Shown here in pieces: positions 8,409 to 17,209 of a DNA stretch of 64,000 bases. Location: the NCBI GenBank assembly GCA_004173185.1, contig SEFZ01000008.1, positions 151,438-215,437 of the forward strand, written 5' to 3'. The stretch is from Sphingomonadales bacterium. GTDB taxonomy: Bacteria; Pseudomonadota; Alphaproteobacteria; Sphingomonadales; Sphingomonadaceae. Below the pieces are notes generated by a model, which ran no database searches, had not been told where the DNA came from, and saw only the letters and a list, made by a program, of their open reading frames with translations. Numbering within the stretch: the first letter of the stretch is position 1; the number at the start of each line of letters is the position of its first letter. Both the position numbers and the translations under genes were made by a program.

Positions 8409-11400
8409 ATGCGCAAGCGTTTTGCAACCAATTTTTCTGCGCGTCGTGCGGCGATGCTGGGTGCGGTGCTGCTGGCAGGGACCGCTTGGCCTGCGCTCGC
8501 GCAGCCGATGACCGATCCCACCGGCGATGCCAAAGCGGCGCAGGATACGCCCGCTCCCTTGGCCGATCCCGATGAGGAAGAGATCGTCGTCAGCGGCTAC
8601 CGGGCATCGCTCGCCAGCTCAACCAATGCGAAGAAGAACTCGACCGGCTTCAGCGACACGATCTTCGCTGAGGATATCGGCAAGTTCCCCGACACCAATA
8701 TCGCTGAATCGTTCAACCGTATTCCCGGCGTGACGATCAGCCGCGAAGTGACCGGCGAAGGCCTGAACGTCACGATCCGTGGCCTTGGTACCAACTTCAC
8801 CCGCGTGCTGCTGAACGGCGCACCGGTCGCAGTCGCCTCGACCGGCCGTACCGATGCGCAGAACACCAACCGCGAAGTCGATCTCGACATGTTCCCGACC
8901 GAGCTGTTCACCCAGCTCACCGTGAACAAGAGCGGCATCGCCAGCATGGTCGAGGGCGGCGCGGCCGGCACGGTCAACATGCGCAGCGCGCGACCGTTCG
9001 ACAGCCCGGGAATGCGAGTCAGCTATGGCGGGCAGCTCACCAAGAACACCAATGCCGATAAATGGGGCTATCGCGGGCATCTGCTCGGCAGCGCCACGTT
9101 TGGCGATTTCGGTATTCTCGTCGGTGTTGCGGGCGTGAAGAACCAGGTCCGCACCACCGGCTATGAATCGGTCGGTTGGACCAATCCGGCATTGACGGCG
9201 GCGCAGCGCACGAGCGGCACGCTGAACGGCACGGGCGGCGGCAACTGGACGATCCCGGCTACCGTTCCGGCCAATGCAGGCAACGGCCTGACCACGGGCA
9301 CCGTGATCGATCAGGCATTCCTGCTCGCGCGCAACCCCGGCGTGACGATCGACCAGATCGACAACGGCCTGATCCCGCGCCTTGGCCGTCCGATGGATGA
9401 GTTTGGCACCAAGGAGCGCATCAACGCGATCGCCAGCCTCGAATATAAAAGCGGCGGCTTCCATGCCTTTGTCGACGGCATGTACGGCAAGAAGGACAAC
9501 AAGCTTGAGCGCATCGACATCAACTGGGTCGGCCGCAACGGCGCGGTGATCCCGCTGAATACCACCTATGACAAAGCGGATTGCATCACGGGCTGCGTGG
9601 TCACCAAGGGCACGTATGCCAACGCCCAGTGGTTCCTCGAATATCGCCCGCATCTGGAGCAGACCGAGTTCTGGGGAATCAACCCGGGCTTCGATTACGA
9701 GATCGCCGACAACCTGAAGGTTGCGGTGCAGGGCAATTACACCAAGAGCGACTTCCACCGTGAATCGCCGACGGTGCTGGTGATCACGCCGGCAAGCTCG
9801 GGCGTGACGGTGTTCTACGACAACACTAATGGCGAAATGCCGAACGTCACCACCAATATCGATTTGAACAACCCCGCCAATTTCGGCTGGCCGGGCGGTC
9901 GCGTGAACATCCAGGATGAGCGCCGCAATACCGAGACCAAGGGTATTCGCGGTGACCTGACCTGGGGCGATGACCGGCTCAACGTCAAGGTTGGCGGCGC
10001 ATGGGACGATGTCTCGCGGCGTATCCGGGCATTCGACAACAGCCAGAACTGGCAGAACGCGGTCTGCGGCAATCGCCCCAGCGTGAACCTGCCGAGCCCG
10101 AACACCCAGCCGCCCTGCAACGGCCTCAACGCCCCGGGTGCAGCACCTGCGGGCTATCCCACCTATCCGGCTTATGGCACCGGCTTCACCTCGGGCTCGA
10201 CCGGCCCGGTCAGCTATCTGGGCTCGCTGATCCCCAACGCTGCGGTGCCGAGCTTCCTGAAGGCTGGCCCGAGCGGGTTCGTCACGGTGGATTGGGACAA
10301 GTTCAAGGCTGCGTCGCAATACGATACGTTCCACAACGCAGCGACCGAGGCCGGTTCGTCGAACACCGGCGCGAATGGCGGGTTCGTCCGTGAGAAGACC
10401 AAGGCTGCGTTCGCCGAGGTCAACGGCAATCTCCCGCTCGGCGGCGGCGATCTGCGGTTCAATGCGGGCCTGCGTTATGTCGCTACCGATCAGCAGATCG
10501 GCGGCCGCGTGACGATCACCGATCCGCGCAACAATATCGATCCCGATGGCGCCGGCCCGCTTCCCGCGGCCTGCCCGGGCGGCGGCGCCAATCTGCGCGA
10601 TGGCTCCTGCTATCCGAACATCGTCAACTTCGTCACGACGAACGCCAAGTACGATAACTGGCTGCCATCGGCGAGCGGTGCATTCAGCATCACCGAGAAC
10701 GCAATCGTGCGTGCATCGGCATCGCGGACGATGACCCGCCCGAACCCCAATACGATGCTTCCGGGCCTGAACTTCAGCAGCCCGTCGGCCGATACCGGAT
10801 CGGTTGGCAATCCATCGCTGACTCCGTTCATTTCGACCAATTTCGATCTGGGGTTCGAATACTACACGGGTCAGGAAGGCTATGTCGGCTTCACGGCCTT
10901 CCGGAAGGCCGTCACGGGCTTCACCACCAACGGCAGCGTCACGGTGCCTTTCGCATCGCTGGCAACCTATGGCGTGACCTATGACACGCTTTCGCCGACC
11001 CAGCAGACGGCGATAAATTCGCGTGGCGGTCCGAACTCGGCAACGGTGGTGCTGACCCAGCAGGTCAACGCGACCGGCACGCTCAAGGTCAACGGCCTTG
11101 AAGTGAACTGGGTGCAGCCGCTCGACTTCCTGCTCGGCAAGATCGGCGTCGACGGCTTCGGCTTCAACGCCAACCTCACGCTGATCGATCAGACCGGTTC
11201 GGGTGCCGCTCCGGCGGTTGCCACGGGCGTCTCGCCGGTGACCTACAACATCACCGGATATTACGAGAATCACGGCCTGAGCACCCGTCTGAGCTACACG
11301 TTCAACCGCGGTTCGATCACGTCGGGCACCAACCAGAACGGCATCCCGCTGGCTGCGCTTTACAGCGACGATTATGGCCAGCTCGATCTCTCCGCGAGCG

Positions 11401-11567
11401 TGGATTTCGCCGAGGTGCTCGATCTGAAATGGGCACCGCAGCTGACGCTCGATGTGCAGAACATCACCAAGCAGAAGCAGCGCAGCTACTTCCAGTTCGA
11501 GAATGCCGCCTTCACCGTCTATAATCCCGGACGGCAGGTCATGGTCGGGCTCCGCGGTCGCTTCTAA
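8409..11567 (+). CDS. TonB-dependent outer-membrane receptor (carbohydrate-type)
   Basis: A 1052-residue outer-membrane transporter with a Sec signal peptide ending near residue 31 (AWPALAQ). A TonB-box-like stretch follows (EEIVVSGYRASL), then a plug domain (about 70-190) containing FPDTNIAESFNRIPGV and the IRGLG motif, then a long 22-strand-type barrel ending in the usual aromatic GRF. The EDIGKFPDTN plug sequence is characteristic of large sphingomonad/caulobacter receptors linked to carbohydrate uptake. A ROK sugar kinase gene lies 140 bp downstream on the same strand, which supports a sugar substrate, but the ligand cannot be deduced. A ribosome site GGAGGGG precedes the ATG. Confidence 0.92.
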   Translation: MRKRFATNFSARRAAMLGAVLLAGTAWPALAQPMTDPTGDAKAAQDTPAPLADPDEEEIVVSGYRASLASSTNAKKNSTGFSDTIFAEDIGKFPDTNIAESFNRIPGVTISREVTGEGLNVTIRGLGTNFTRVLLNGAPVAVASTGRTDAQNTNREVDLDMFPTELFTQLTVNKSGIASMVEGGAAGTVNMRSARPFDSPGMRVSYGGQLTKNTNADKWGYRGHLLGSATFGDFGILVGVAGVKNQVRTTGYESVGWTNPALTAAQRTSGTLNGTGGGNWTIPATVPANAGNGLTTGTVIDQAFLLARNPGVTIDQIDNGLIPRLGRPMDEFGTKERINAIASLEYKSGGFHAFVDGMYGKKDNKLERIDINWVGRNGAVIPLNTTYDKADCITGCVVTKGTYANAQWFLEYRPHLEQTEFWGINPGFDYEIADNLKVAVQGNYTKSDFHRESPTVLVITPASSGVTVFYDNTNGEMPNVTTNIDLNNPANFGWPGGRVNIQDERRNTETKGIRGDLTWGDDRLNVKVGGAWDDVSRRIRAFDNSQNWQNAVCGNRPSVNLPSPNTQPPCNGLNAPGAAPAGYPTYPAYGTGFTSGSTGPVSYLGSLIPNAAVPSFLKAGPSGFVTVDWDKFKAASQYDTFHNAATEAGSSNTGANGGFVREKTKAAFAEVNGNLPLGGGDLRFNAGLRYVATDQQIGGRVTITDPRNNIDPDGAGPLPAACPGGGANLRDGSCYPNIVNFVTTNAKYDNWLPSASGAFSITENAIVRASASRTMTRPNPNTMLPGLNFSSPSADTGSVGNPSLTPFISTNFDLGFEYYTGQEGYVGFTAFRKAVTGFTTNGSVTVPFASLATYGVTYDTLSPTQQTAINSRGGPNSATVVLTQQVNATGTLKVNGLEVNWVQPLDFLLGKIGVDGFGFNANLTLIDQTGSGAAPAVATGVSPVTYNITGYYENHGLSTRLSYTFNRGSITSGTNQNGIPLAALYSDDYGQLDLSASVDFAEVLDLKWAPQLTLDVQNITKQKQRSYFQFENAAFTVYNPGRQVMVGLRGRF

Positions 11568-11707
11568 GGCGCCGTGGAAAAGGGGGCGTGGCGGCCGGGA
11601 GTAACTGGCCGCCGCTGCCACCCCAAGCCACGATCGGCATTTCCGCATCTGGGGTCGTCTTCGGGCGGCCTCTTTTTTGTCTGCGCGGCATGGGGTAGCG
11701 CTGGGGC

Positions 11708-12595
11708 ATGGTATCCTCTCCGCTGATCGCCGGCCTGGAACTGGGCGGCACCAAATGCGTCGCGATCCTGGGCACCGGGCCGGATGACGTTCGCGACCGC
11801 GTGACCGTGCCGACCAATGACCCGGCCACGACGCTCGCGGCGCTGGAGGCGGTGCTCGACGGGTGGCAGTTCGATGCGCTCGGCATTGCCAGCTTCGGAC
11901 CGCTGGAGCTTGATCCCGCCAAGCCCGATTTCGGATCGATCACCGCGACGACCAAGCCGGGCTGGACGGGCACCGACCTGACCAGACGACTTGCCCGCTA
12001 TGCCAAGCCGCTGGCGATCCAGACCGATGTGGTCGGCGCTGCGTTCGCCGAGGCGCGATGGGGGGCGGGGCAGGGGCTTTCCACCCACGCTTATATCACC
12101 ATCGGCACCGGCGTTGGCGTTGGCCTGATCGCGGGTGGCAGGCCGGTGCAGGGCGTTGCGCATGGCGAGGCGGGGCATATGCGCGTGGCGCGTGTGCCGG
12201 GCGATGGCTTTGCGGGCTGGTGCCCCTTTCACGGCGATTGCGTCGAAGGGCTGATTTCCGGGCCGGCGCTGGAGCAGCGCTTTGGCTGCCCGGGACAGGA
12301 ATTGCCGGACGAGGGGCCGCAATGGGATTTGTTCGTCCATGACCTGACCGGACTGCTGCACAATCTCGTCACGGTTGCCGCGCCCGAGCGGATCGCGATC
12401 GGCGGCGGGGTGATCGCGGCGCGCGAGCATCTGTTTGCGCGGCTGCGCGTGCGGCTGGCGGAGAGCATTGGCGGCTATGGCTCGCTCGCGGGCTATGCCA
12501 GGGAGCTTGACCGGCGGCTGGGTCCGCCGGGGCTGGGGACGCTGGCCGGGCCGATGGGCGCAATCGCGATGGGGCTTGAGGCGCTGGACGCCTAG
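11708..12595 (+). CDS. ROK-family sugar kinase, probable fructokinase
   Basis: A 295-residue cytoplasmic kinase of the ROK family. The ATP phosphate-binding motif is LELGGTKC (residues 10-17), the catalytic base is Asp107 (QTDVVG), and the zinc-binding set is His157 (GEAGHMRV) with Cys172, His175 and Cys178 in WCPFHGDCVEG. That zinc arrangement is typical of bacterial Mak/ScrK-like fructokinases. It follows the TonB-dependent receptor in the same direction, so phosphorylation of an imported hexose is plausible. The last four bases (CTAG) overlap the end of the convergent DNA glycosylase gene. No strong ribosome site is seen before the ATG. Confidence 0.85.
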   Translation: MVSSPLIAGLELGGTKCVAILGTGPDDVRDRVTVPTNDPATTLAALEAVLDGWQFDALGIASFGPLELDPAKPDFGSITATTKPGWTGTDLTRRLARYAKPLAIQTDVVGAAFAEARWGAGQGLSTHAYITIGTGVGVGLIAGGRPVQGVAHGEAGHMRVARVPGDGFAGWCPFHGDCVEGLISGPALEQRFGCPGQELPDEGPQWDLFVHDLTGLLHNLVTVAAPERIAIGGGVIAAREHLFARLRVRLAESIGGYGSLAGYARELDRRLGPPGLGTLAGPMGAIAMGLEALDA

Positions 12596-13215
12596 ATCAC
12601 GTCCATATCCACCTTGTAATGATGCCAGGCGAAGATCGCCGCTGCGCCGCGATGGGGGCGCCAGGCTTCGCCGATTTCGCGGAGCAGCTTTTCGCTGGGG
12701 CGCTCCGTATGGCCGAGCATCCGGCCGATCTCGATCTGGACCGCGAGGTCGCCCGCCGGCCACATATCGGCGCGGCCCTCGGCGAAGAGCAAATATATCT
12801 CTGCCGACCAGCGCCCGATGCCCTTGACCCGCACCAATTGCGCGATGGCTTCCTCGTCATCGGAGGGCAGGTTTTTCAAGTCGAGCGCGCCGCTGGTGAC
12901 TTCTTCGGCGAGACTGCGGGCATAGCTGGCTTTTTGCCGCGAGAGCCCAGCGGCGCGGAGTGTTTCGTCGGAGGCGGCAGCGACGATTTCCGGCTTGGTC
13001 AGGTCGCCAAGCGCGGCTTCCAGCTTCTTCCAGATCGATGCGGCCGCGGCGACGCTGACCTGCTGGCCGATGATCGTGCGGAGCAGCGTTTCATAGCCGC
13101 GATCGCGAATCCGTGGCTCGGGATAGCCGGCGCGCTCGATCCCCTCGGCGATAGCGGGCTCGATCTTCGCGAGGGCATCGAGCGAGGATTTGAGCTGCTC
13201 TGCGGTAAGACCCAT
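12592..13215 (-). CDS. DNA-3-methyladenine glycosylase II (AlkA-type)
   Basis: A 207-residue base-excision repair enzyme of the HhH-GPD superfamily that removes alkylated purines. The helix-hairpin-helix is LVRVKGIGRWSAE (residues 127-139) and the catalytic aspartate is Asp156 in WPAGDLAVQ. It lacks the N-terminal TATA-binding-like domain of E. coli AlkA, as many short bacterial members do. The start at 13215 is chosen because AAGGA lies eight bases upstream; an ATG at 13224 is possible. Longer upstream extensions would overlap the oppositely oriented ferredoxin gene and have no family resemblance. Confidence 0.9.
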   Translation of the reverse strand: MGLTAEQLKSSLDALAKIEPAIAEGIERAGYPEPRIRDRGYETLLRTIIGQQVSVAAAASIWKKLEAALGDLTKPEIVAAASDETLRAAGLSRQKASYARSLAEEVTSGALDLKNLPSDDEEAIAQLVRVKGIGRWSAEIYLLFAEGRADMWPAGDLAVQIEIGRMLGHTERPSEKLLREIGEAWRPHRGAAAIFAWHHYKVDMDVI

Positions 13216-13278
13216 CGGACACATCCTTGAAACGAAGCGGGGAAGGCTGCATGAGGCCGCCAATCGGAGGAGATTTAC

Positions 13279-13596
13279 ATGCCTAAGCTTATCGTCGTGA
13301 CCCGTGATGGGGAAGAACGTGAAGTCACGGGACAGGCGGGGCTTTCGGTGATGGAAGTGATCCGTGAGAGCGGGTTCGATGAATTGCTCGCTTTGTGCGG
13401 TGGCTGCTGCAGTTGCGCGACCTGCCATGTGCATGTCGATCCGGAATTTGCTGCCAAACTTCCGGCGCTGAGCGAGGATGAAGACGATCTGCTGGAAAGT
13501 TCGGCCGGTCGCGACAGCCGTTCGCGGCTATCGTGCCAATTGCCGTTCACCGACGATCTCGACGGGCTGCGCGTGACGATCGCCGAAGAGGATTGA
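13279..13596 (+). CDS. 2Fe-2S ferredoxin, adrenodoxin/putidaredoxin type
   Basis: A 105-residue electron carrier. The cluster ligands are Cys40, Cys46 and Cys49 (C-x5-C-x2-C in [13 protein letters not shown]) and Cys86 (LSCQLP), the pattern of vertebrate-type ferredoxins that feed P450s and Rieske oxygenases. The acidic stretch SEDEDD at residues 66-71 matches the partner-docking helix. GGAGG precedes the ATG. It is divergent from the alkA-like gene and monocistronic. The P450 at 6932-8185 is the nearest possible partner; no ferredoxin reductase gene is in the window. Confidence 0.93.
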   Translation: MPKLIVVTRDGEEREVTGQAGLSVMEVIRESGFDELLALCGGCCSCATCHVHVDPEFAAKLPALSEDEDDLLESSAGRDSRSRLSCQLPFTDDLDGLRVTIAEED

Positions 13597-13782
13597 GGCG
13601 CGCGCGGCGGGAAAGCGAGGCCGGGAGCCAGCTTTCCGGCCGCGAATGTTCCCCAATGTTCGCGGTGACCAAGGGGGGCGGGTCGACGGTTTCAAAGAGC
13701 GGCGGCAGGTCTGCCAAAGCGACGCCGACCGCTTAGCCAAGCAGGTGAAATCCTACATTGCAAGCGGGGTGATCCGTAGCGT

Positions 13783-13806
13783 GTTCCCCTGCGCAGGCAG
13801 GGGAAC
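13783..13806. repeat. REP-like palindrome between convergent genes
   Basis: A perfect 10-bp inverted repeat (GTTCCCCTGC / GCAGGGGAAC) with a 4-base loop lies just after the stop of the lipoprotein gene on the minus strand. Short GC-rich palindromes of this style are scattered in sphingomonad intergenic regions. It has no T run, so it is more likely a dispersed palindrome than an intrinsic terminator. No second copy was noticed in the window. Confidence 0.5.
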
Positions 13807-13812
13807 AGAGGA

Positions 13813-14529
13813 CTAGATCCCCTTCACTCGCAGCACCGCCGTCGGCGCGTCTTCGCTGGTCGGGGTGACTTTCCACGTCACGGTCTTGCTGGTGCCGCTG
13901 GTCTTGGCGCCGTCTTCCTGATTCTGGCTGACGATCTCGGCATCGGTGATCAGCGTGAAGGTGCCGTCGAGGCTGGCAGTGGCTTCCTCGGCCGAGGGCA
14001 TGCCGCCATCGCCTTCCGATTGCTTGGCGAAGCCGGGCGCCTTTACGCGCACCTGATCCTTGCCGCGTAATTCGACCGCGACGAAGGGGAAGATCAGCCC
14101 GGTATCCTGATTATAGGGGAAGACGAAGTTATGCGTCAGCACGCCGCTGATCGCATATTCGACGTAGAATTTTCCCTCGCCGCGATATTCGACGACGCTG
14201 TAGCCGGCCTCCTTGGCAAGCTTGGTGGCGATGTCGCGATACTTGGCATCCTTCTCCGCCTTTTGCTCGGGCGTGTCTTCGGGCATCGCGCTGTCATTGC
14301 CGGGCGCGGCATCGTCGCTGCTGTTGCTGAACGCCGACGCGAGACCGCCCATCGCCTTGGTCATCAACCCCGCCATGTCGACCGCGAGAACCTCACCCTT
14401 ATAGCTGTAGGTGAAGCTGCGATCGGCATGGACGGTCATCACCGAGGTGAACTTGCCGGGGACGAACAGGCACGCGGCAAGCGCGAGCGGGATCAACAAT
14501 GCGGCGGCGAGCGCCTTCCAGTGCTTCAT
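13813..14529 (-). CDS. Putative lipoprotein of unknown function
   Basis: A 238-residue protein with a lipoprotein signal peptide ending at LALAAC (lipobox cysteine at about residue 19), so it should be lipid-anchored in the cell envelope. The mature part is rich in beta-type sequence with phrases such as FTSVMTVHADRSFTYSYKGE and a long polar Glu/Asp/Ala linker (about 68-90). No enzymatic motif was recognised. The ATG at 14529 has GGGAGAA upstream; earlier in-frame codons would run through the end of rlmB. It lies 20 bp downstream of rlmB and may be co-transcribed with it. Confidence 0.8.
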   Translation of the reverse strand: MKHWKALAAALLIPLALAACLFVPGKFTSVMTVHADRSFTYSYKGEVLAVDMAGLMTKAMGGLASAFSNSSDDAAPGNDSAMPEDTPEQKAEKDAKYRDIATKLAKEAGYSVVEYRGEGKFYVEYAISGVLTHNFVFPYNQDTGLIFPFVAVELRGKDQVRVKAPGFAKQSEGDGGMPSAEEATASLDGTFTLITDAEIVSQNQEDGAKTSGTSKTVTWKVTPTSEDAPTAVLRVKGI

Positions 14530-14549
14530 GCCTGTTCTCCCAATTTGAT

Positions 14550-15296
14550 TCAGCTTCGCGAGGCCACCGCATAGAGCGCGATGGCCGCAGCGTTCGATAC
14601 GTTCAGGCTCTCGACCTTGTCCGAGATGGGCAGCTTGGCAAGCTGATCGCAATGCGCCTCGGTATTCTGGCGCATGCCTTCGCCTTCTGCACCGAGGACG
14701 AGGCAGATGCGTGCCTTGCCCATCACTTCGGCCAGCGTCTGATCGCTATGCCCCGTCAGGCCGATACGCCAGAAACCGGCTTTCTCGATCTCTTCGAGCG
14801 CGCGGGCCAGATTGACTACGCGGACCCAGGGCACGACTTCGAGCGTACCCGCGGCAGAGCGCGCCACCGTGCCCGATTCCGGAGGGGCGTGCCGGTCTTG
14901 CGTGACGATGCCGAGCGCATCGAACGCGGCTGCCGATCGCAGGATCGCGCCGACATTGTGCGGATCGGTGACCTGATCGAGCACGAGCAGCGGGCGATCA
15001 TCGTCCGCACCCTGTGCGAGCAGATCGCTGAGCCAGATTTCTTCCAGAGGATCGACATCGGCTACCAGCCCCTGATGCGGGGCATCGCCCGGCACCAGCC
15101 GCCCGAGATCGGCGGCATTGGCATAGGTGATCTGGATGGTGCCCGGAATATCGAGCCCCTCCAGCGCTTCATGCGTGCCCCAGATCTGGCGCACGTTGCG
15201 CTCAGGGTTTTCGAGCGCCGCAAGCACCGCGTGCCGCCCGTAGAAGCGGGGACGCGATGGTGGAGCCTTGTTTGGGCGATGTCCGCGCTTAGCCAT
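14550..15296 (-). CDS. rlmB: 23S rRNA (guanosine-2'-O-)-methyltransferase RlmB (SpoU/TrmH family)
   Basis: A 248-residue SPOUT methyltransferase that should methylate the 2'-OH of G2251 in the peptidyl-transferase loop using S-adenosylmethionine. An N-terminal substrate-binding domain (YGRHAVLAALENPERNV) precedes the SpoU catalytic domain. Motif 1 is DPHNVGAILRSAAAFDA, motif 2 LVLGAEGEGM and motif 3 ISDKVESLNVSNAAAIALY, which form the trefoil-knot cofactor site. Its start overlaps the stop of the M28 peptidase gene by one base, so the two are in one operon. TrmH-like specificity cannot be fully excluded. Confidence 0.9.
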   Translation of the reverse strand: MAKRGHRPNKAPPSRPRFYGRHAVLAALENPERNVRQIWGTHEALEGLDIPGTIQITYANAADLGRLVPGDAPHQGLVADVDPLEEIWLSDLLAQGADDDRPLLVLDQVTDPHNVGAILRSAAAFDALGIVTQDRHAPPESGTVARSAAGTLEVVPWVRVVNLARALEEIEKAGFWRIGLTGHSDQTLAEVMGKARICLVLGAEGEGMRQNTEAHCDQLAKLPISDKVESLNVSNAAAIALYAVASRS

Positions 15297-16900
15297 TACT
15301 TGCCACCCGCCGGAGCTGCGAAATTGTAGAATTCGCCATCGGCCGGCTTGCTGGGGATCGGCAGGCGCGGCAGCGGCTTATCGGCGTTCGCGGCATTGAT
15401 CAGGAATGCGGCGAGGATGATCGCACCCTGGCGCATATCGTCGCCGCGCATCGCATCGAACGTGTCGAGATTGGTGTGGTGGCGCAGGCTGCCATAATCG
15501 AGCTGATCCTGGATGAACTGGAAGGCAGGGATGCCGACCGCATCGAAATAAACGTGATCGGTGCCGCCGGCCTTGCGGATCGCCACCGTCTCGGCGCCCA
15601 TCGAGTGGAAGGGCTTGAGCCATTCGGTGAAGATCGGAACCGCCGCGGCATTATTCTGCGCGTTGATCCCGCGAATCTTGCCCGAGCCGTTGTCCAGATT
15701 GAAATAGGCGACGAGCTGGCTGTGGCCCGCGAGCGGCGTGATCGGCCAGCCGCTGCCCCATGCCTGCTTGGCGGGAATGCCCTTCAGCCCGTCGGCAACC
15801 GGACGGCTGGCGACGTGGCGCATCACATAATCCTGCGAGCCGAACAGGCCCTGTTCCTCGCCCGACCACAAAGCGAAGCGGATCGTGCGCTTGGTGCGGA
15901 TGCCCGAAGCCTTGATGATCCGTGCGGCTTCCATGACCATAGCGCTGCCCGCAGCGTTATCCACCGCGCCGTCGCTCATCGCCCAGCTGTCGAGATGCGC
16001 GCCAGCCATGACATAGCCAGCCTTGGCATCGGTGCCGGGGATATCGGCGATGACGTTATAGCCCTGCGTGTCGCTATCGTCGTAGCGGACCTCGCTGGTG
16101 AACTCGACCACCGGCGCGGCGCCCATCGCGGCGAGGCGGACGAGGCGGCGATAATCTTCCTGCGCAATCTCGATGCCGGGCAGGGCCGGGCTGTCACCGA
16201 CCATGAAGCGCGAACCCTGACCGTGGACGATCTTGTTCGGCCGGCCAGACATCGTGGCATAGGCAACGGCGCCTTCGGCCTTGAGGAACGCTTCACGAGC
16301 ACGCGCGAGCGCCTGACGGCTGCCGAACGAAACATTGCCGGCGCGGCGGGTGAAATCAAACGTATCGGCCTTGGCGAGATCGGCGTCGTTCCAGCGCTTG
16401 AACGGTGCGTCTTCGCCATCCTTGGGCGGCTCGGGATCGCTGATCAGCACGATCTTGCCGCGCAGCTTGCCCTTATATTGCTCCATCGAAGCCAGGTCGG
16501 TGATCTGCGCGAGAACCACGGGCGCGCGGACCACGCCATCGGTGCCCGGGGTCCAGACGATCGGTGCGATGGTGAGCTGAGTCATGCGCGGCTCGACCAT
16601 CCGCATCGTCGCACCCAGCGATTCCCAGCCGCGGCCGAACTCAAAACCTTCCTTATGGACGGCGCTGAGGCCCCATTCGGTGAATTTGGCGGCGGTCCAT
16701 GCCTCGGCGCGGCGCATGCCGGGCGAGACGGTGAGGCGCGGGCCGATCACGTCGGTGAGATATTGCGCGATGCGCATCACTTCGGAATTGGTCGTGCCTT
16801 CGGCGATGATTCGCGCGGTTTCGGCGGGAATCGCCTGCGCGGCGACCGAAAACGGCGCAACGAGCGCCGTGGCGGCAAGGAAAGTGGCAAATCCACGCAT
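15296..16900 (-). CDS. M28-family zinc metallopeptidase, exported
   Basis: A 534-residue periplasmic or secreted exopeptidase with a Sec signal peptide (cleavage near VAAQA, residue 23). A PA-domain-like insert lies before the catalytic domain. Zinc-ligand motifs of clan MH are visible: GAHLDSW (His, Asp), the bridging Asp in DGAVDNAAG, WSGEEQGLFG (catalytic Glu and ligand Glu), GGTDHVYFD (Asp) and the final His in LRHHTNLDTFD. Members usually act as aminopeptidases or carboxypeptidases on peptides. The specificity cannot be told from sequence. It is the first gene of an operon with rlmB. The ATG has only a weak ribosome site. Confidence 0.9.
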   Translation of the reverse strand: MRGFATFLAATALVAPFSVAAQAIPAETARIIAEGTTNSEVMRIAQYLTDVIGPRLTVSPGMRRAEAWTAAKFTEWGLSAVHKEGFEFGRGWESLGATMRMVEPRMTQLTIAPIVWTPGTDGVVRAPVVLAQITDLASMEQYKGKLRGKIVLISDPEPPKDGEDAPFKRWNDADLAKADTFDFTRRAGNVSFGSRQALARAREAFLKAEGAVAYATMSGRPNKIVHGQGSRFMVGDSPALPGIEIAQEDYRRLVRLAAMGAAPVVEFTSEVRYDDSDTQGYNVIADIPGTDAKAGYVMAGAHLDSWAMSDGAVDNAAGSAMVMEAARIIKASGIRTKRTIRFALWSGEEQGLFGSQDYVMRHVASRPVADGLKGIPAKQAWGSGWPITPLAGHSQLVAYFNLDNGSGKIRGINAQNNAAAVPIFTEWLKPFHSMGAETVAIRKAGGTDHVYFDAVGIPAFQFIQDQLDYGSLRHHTNLDTFDAMRGDDMRQGAIILAAFLINAANADKPLPRLPIPSKPADGEFYNFAAPAGGK

Positions 16901-16972
16901 GATTTTTTCGAGTCTCGCGGCTGAGAAAGGGGATCGGCGACGCTATGCGCCACAGCGAGCGCGCGCAAGGCG

Positions 16973-17001
16973 TTGACAGCCCGGCTTTCGCCCGCCATTG
17001 G
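16973..17001 (+). promoter_or_regulatory. Candidate promoter of tRNA-Tyr
   Basis: A perfect TTGACA at 16973-16978 is followed after 17 bases by CATTGG at 16996-17001, a poor -10 match. Transcription would start about 20 bases before the tRNA. The weak -10 keeps confidence low. Confidence 0.35.
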
Positions 17002-17027
17002 ACCGCGCTCGCTAGAGGCGCCCATAT

Positions 17028-17113
17028 GGACAGGTGGCCGAGTGGTTAAAGGCAGCAGACTGTAAATCTGCCCGTGCAAGCGTACGCTGGTTCGAATCCA
17101 GCCCTGTCCACCA
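17028..17113 (+). tRNA. tRNA-Tyr (anticodon GTA)
   Basis: The 86-base sequence folds as a class II tRNA. The acceptor arms GGACAGG and CCTGTCC pair fully, the anticodon stem GCAGA/TCTGC holds the loop CTGTAAA with anticodon GTA, and the long variable arm and T arm (GGTTCGAATCC) are present. The 3' CCA is encoded. The gene stands alone between a peptidase operon and an integrase remnant; its 3' half is a likely old integration target. Confidence 0.97.
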
Positions 17114-17137
17114 ACCTCCCTGCAACTGGTTGCAAAG

Positions 17138-17167
17138 CCCCGAAAACCTTTCGTTTCCGGGGTTTCT
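17138..17167 (+). terminator. Terminator downstream of tRNA-Tyr
   Basis: CCCCGAAAAC and GTTTCCGGGG pair with one mismatch around a CTTTC loop, followed by TTTCT. Just before it, at 17121-17134, lies a perfect palindrome TGCAACTGGTTGCA, which could instead belong to a former attachment site. Confidence 0.65.
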
Positions 17168-17209
17168 GCGGTTAGGCTGCTACAAAAATGTACGGGTGGC
17201 GGGGGCCGG

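Noticed and set aside
8619..11648. Minus-strand open frame of about 1000 codons
   Set aside because: Antisense of the TonB receptor; long because of high GC at third codon positions. No domain is visible.
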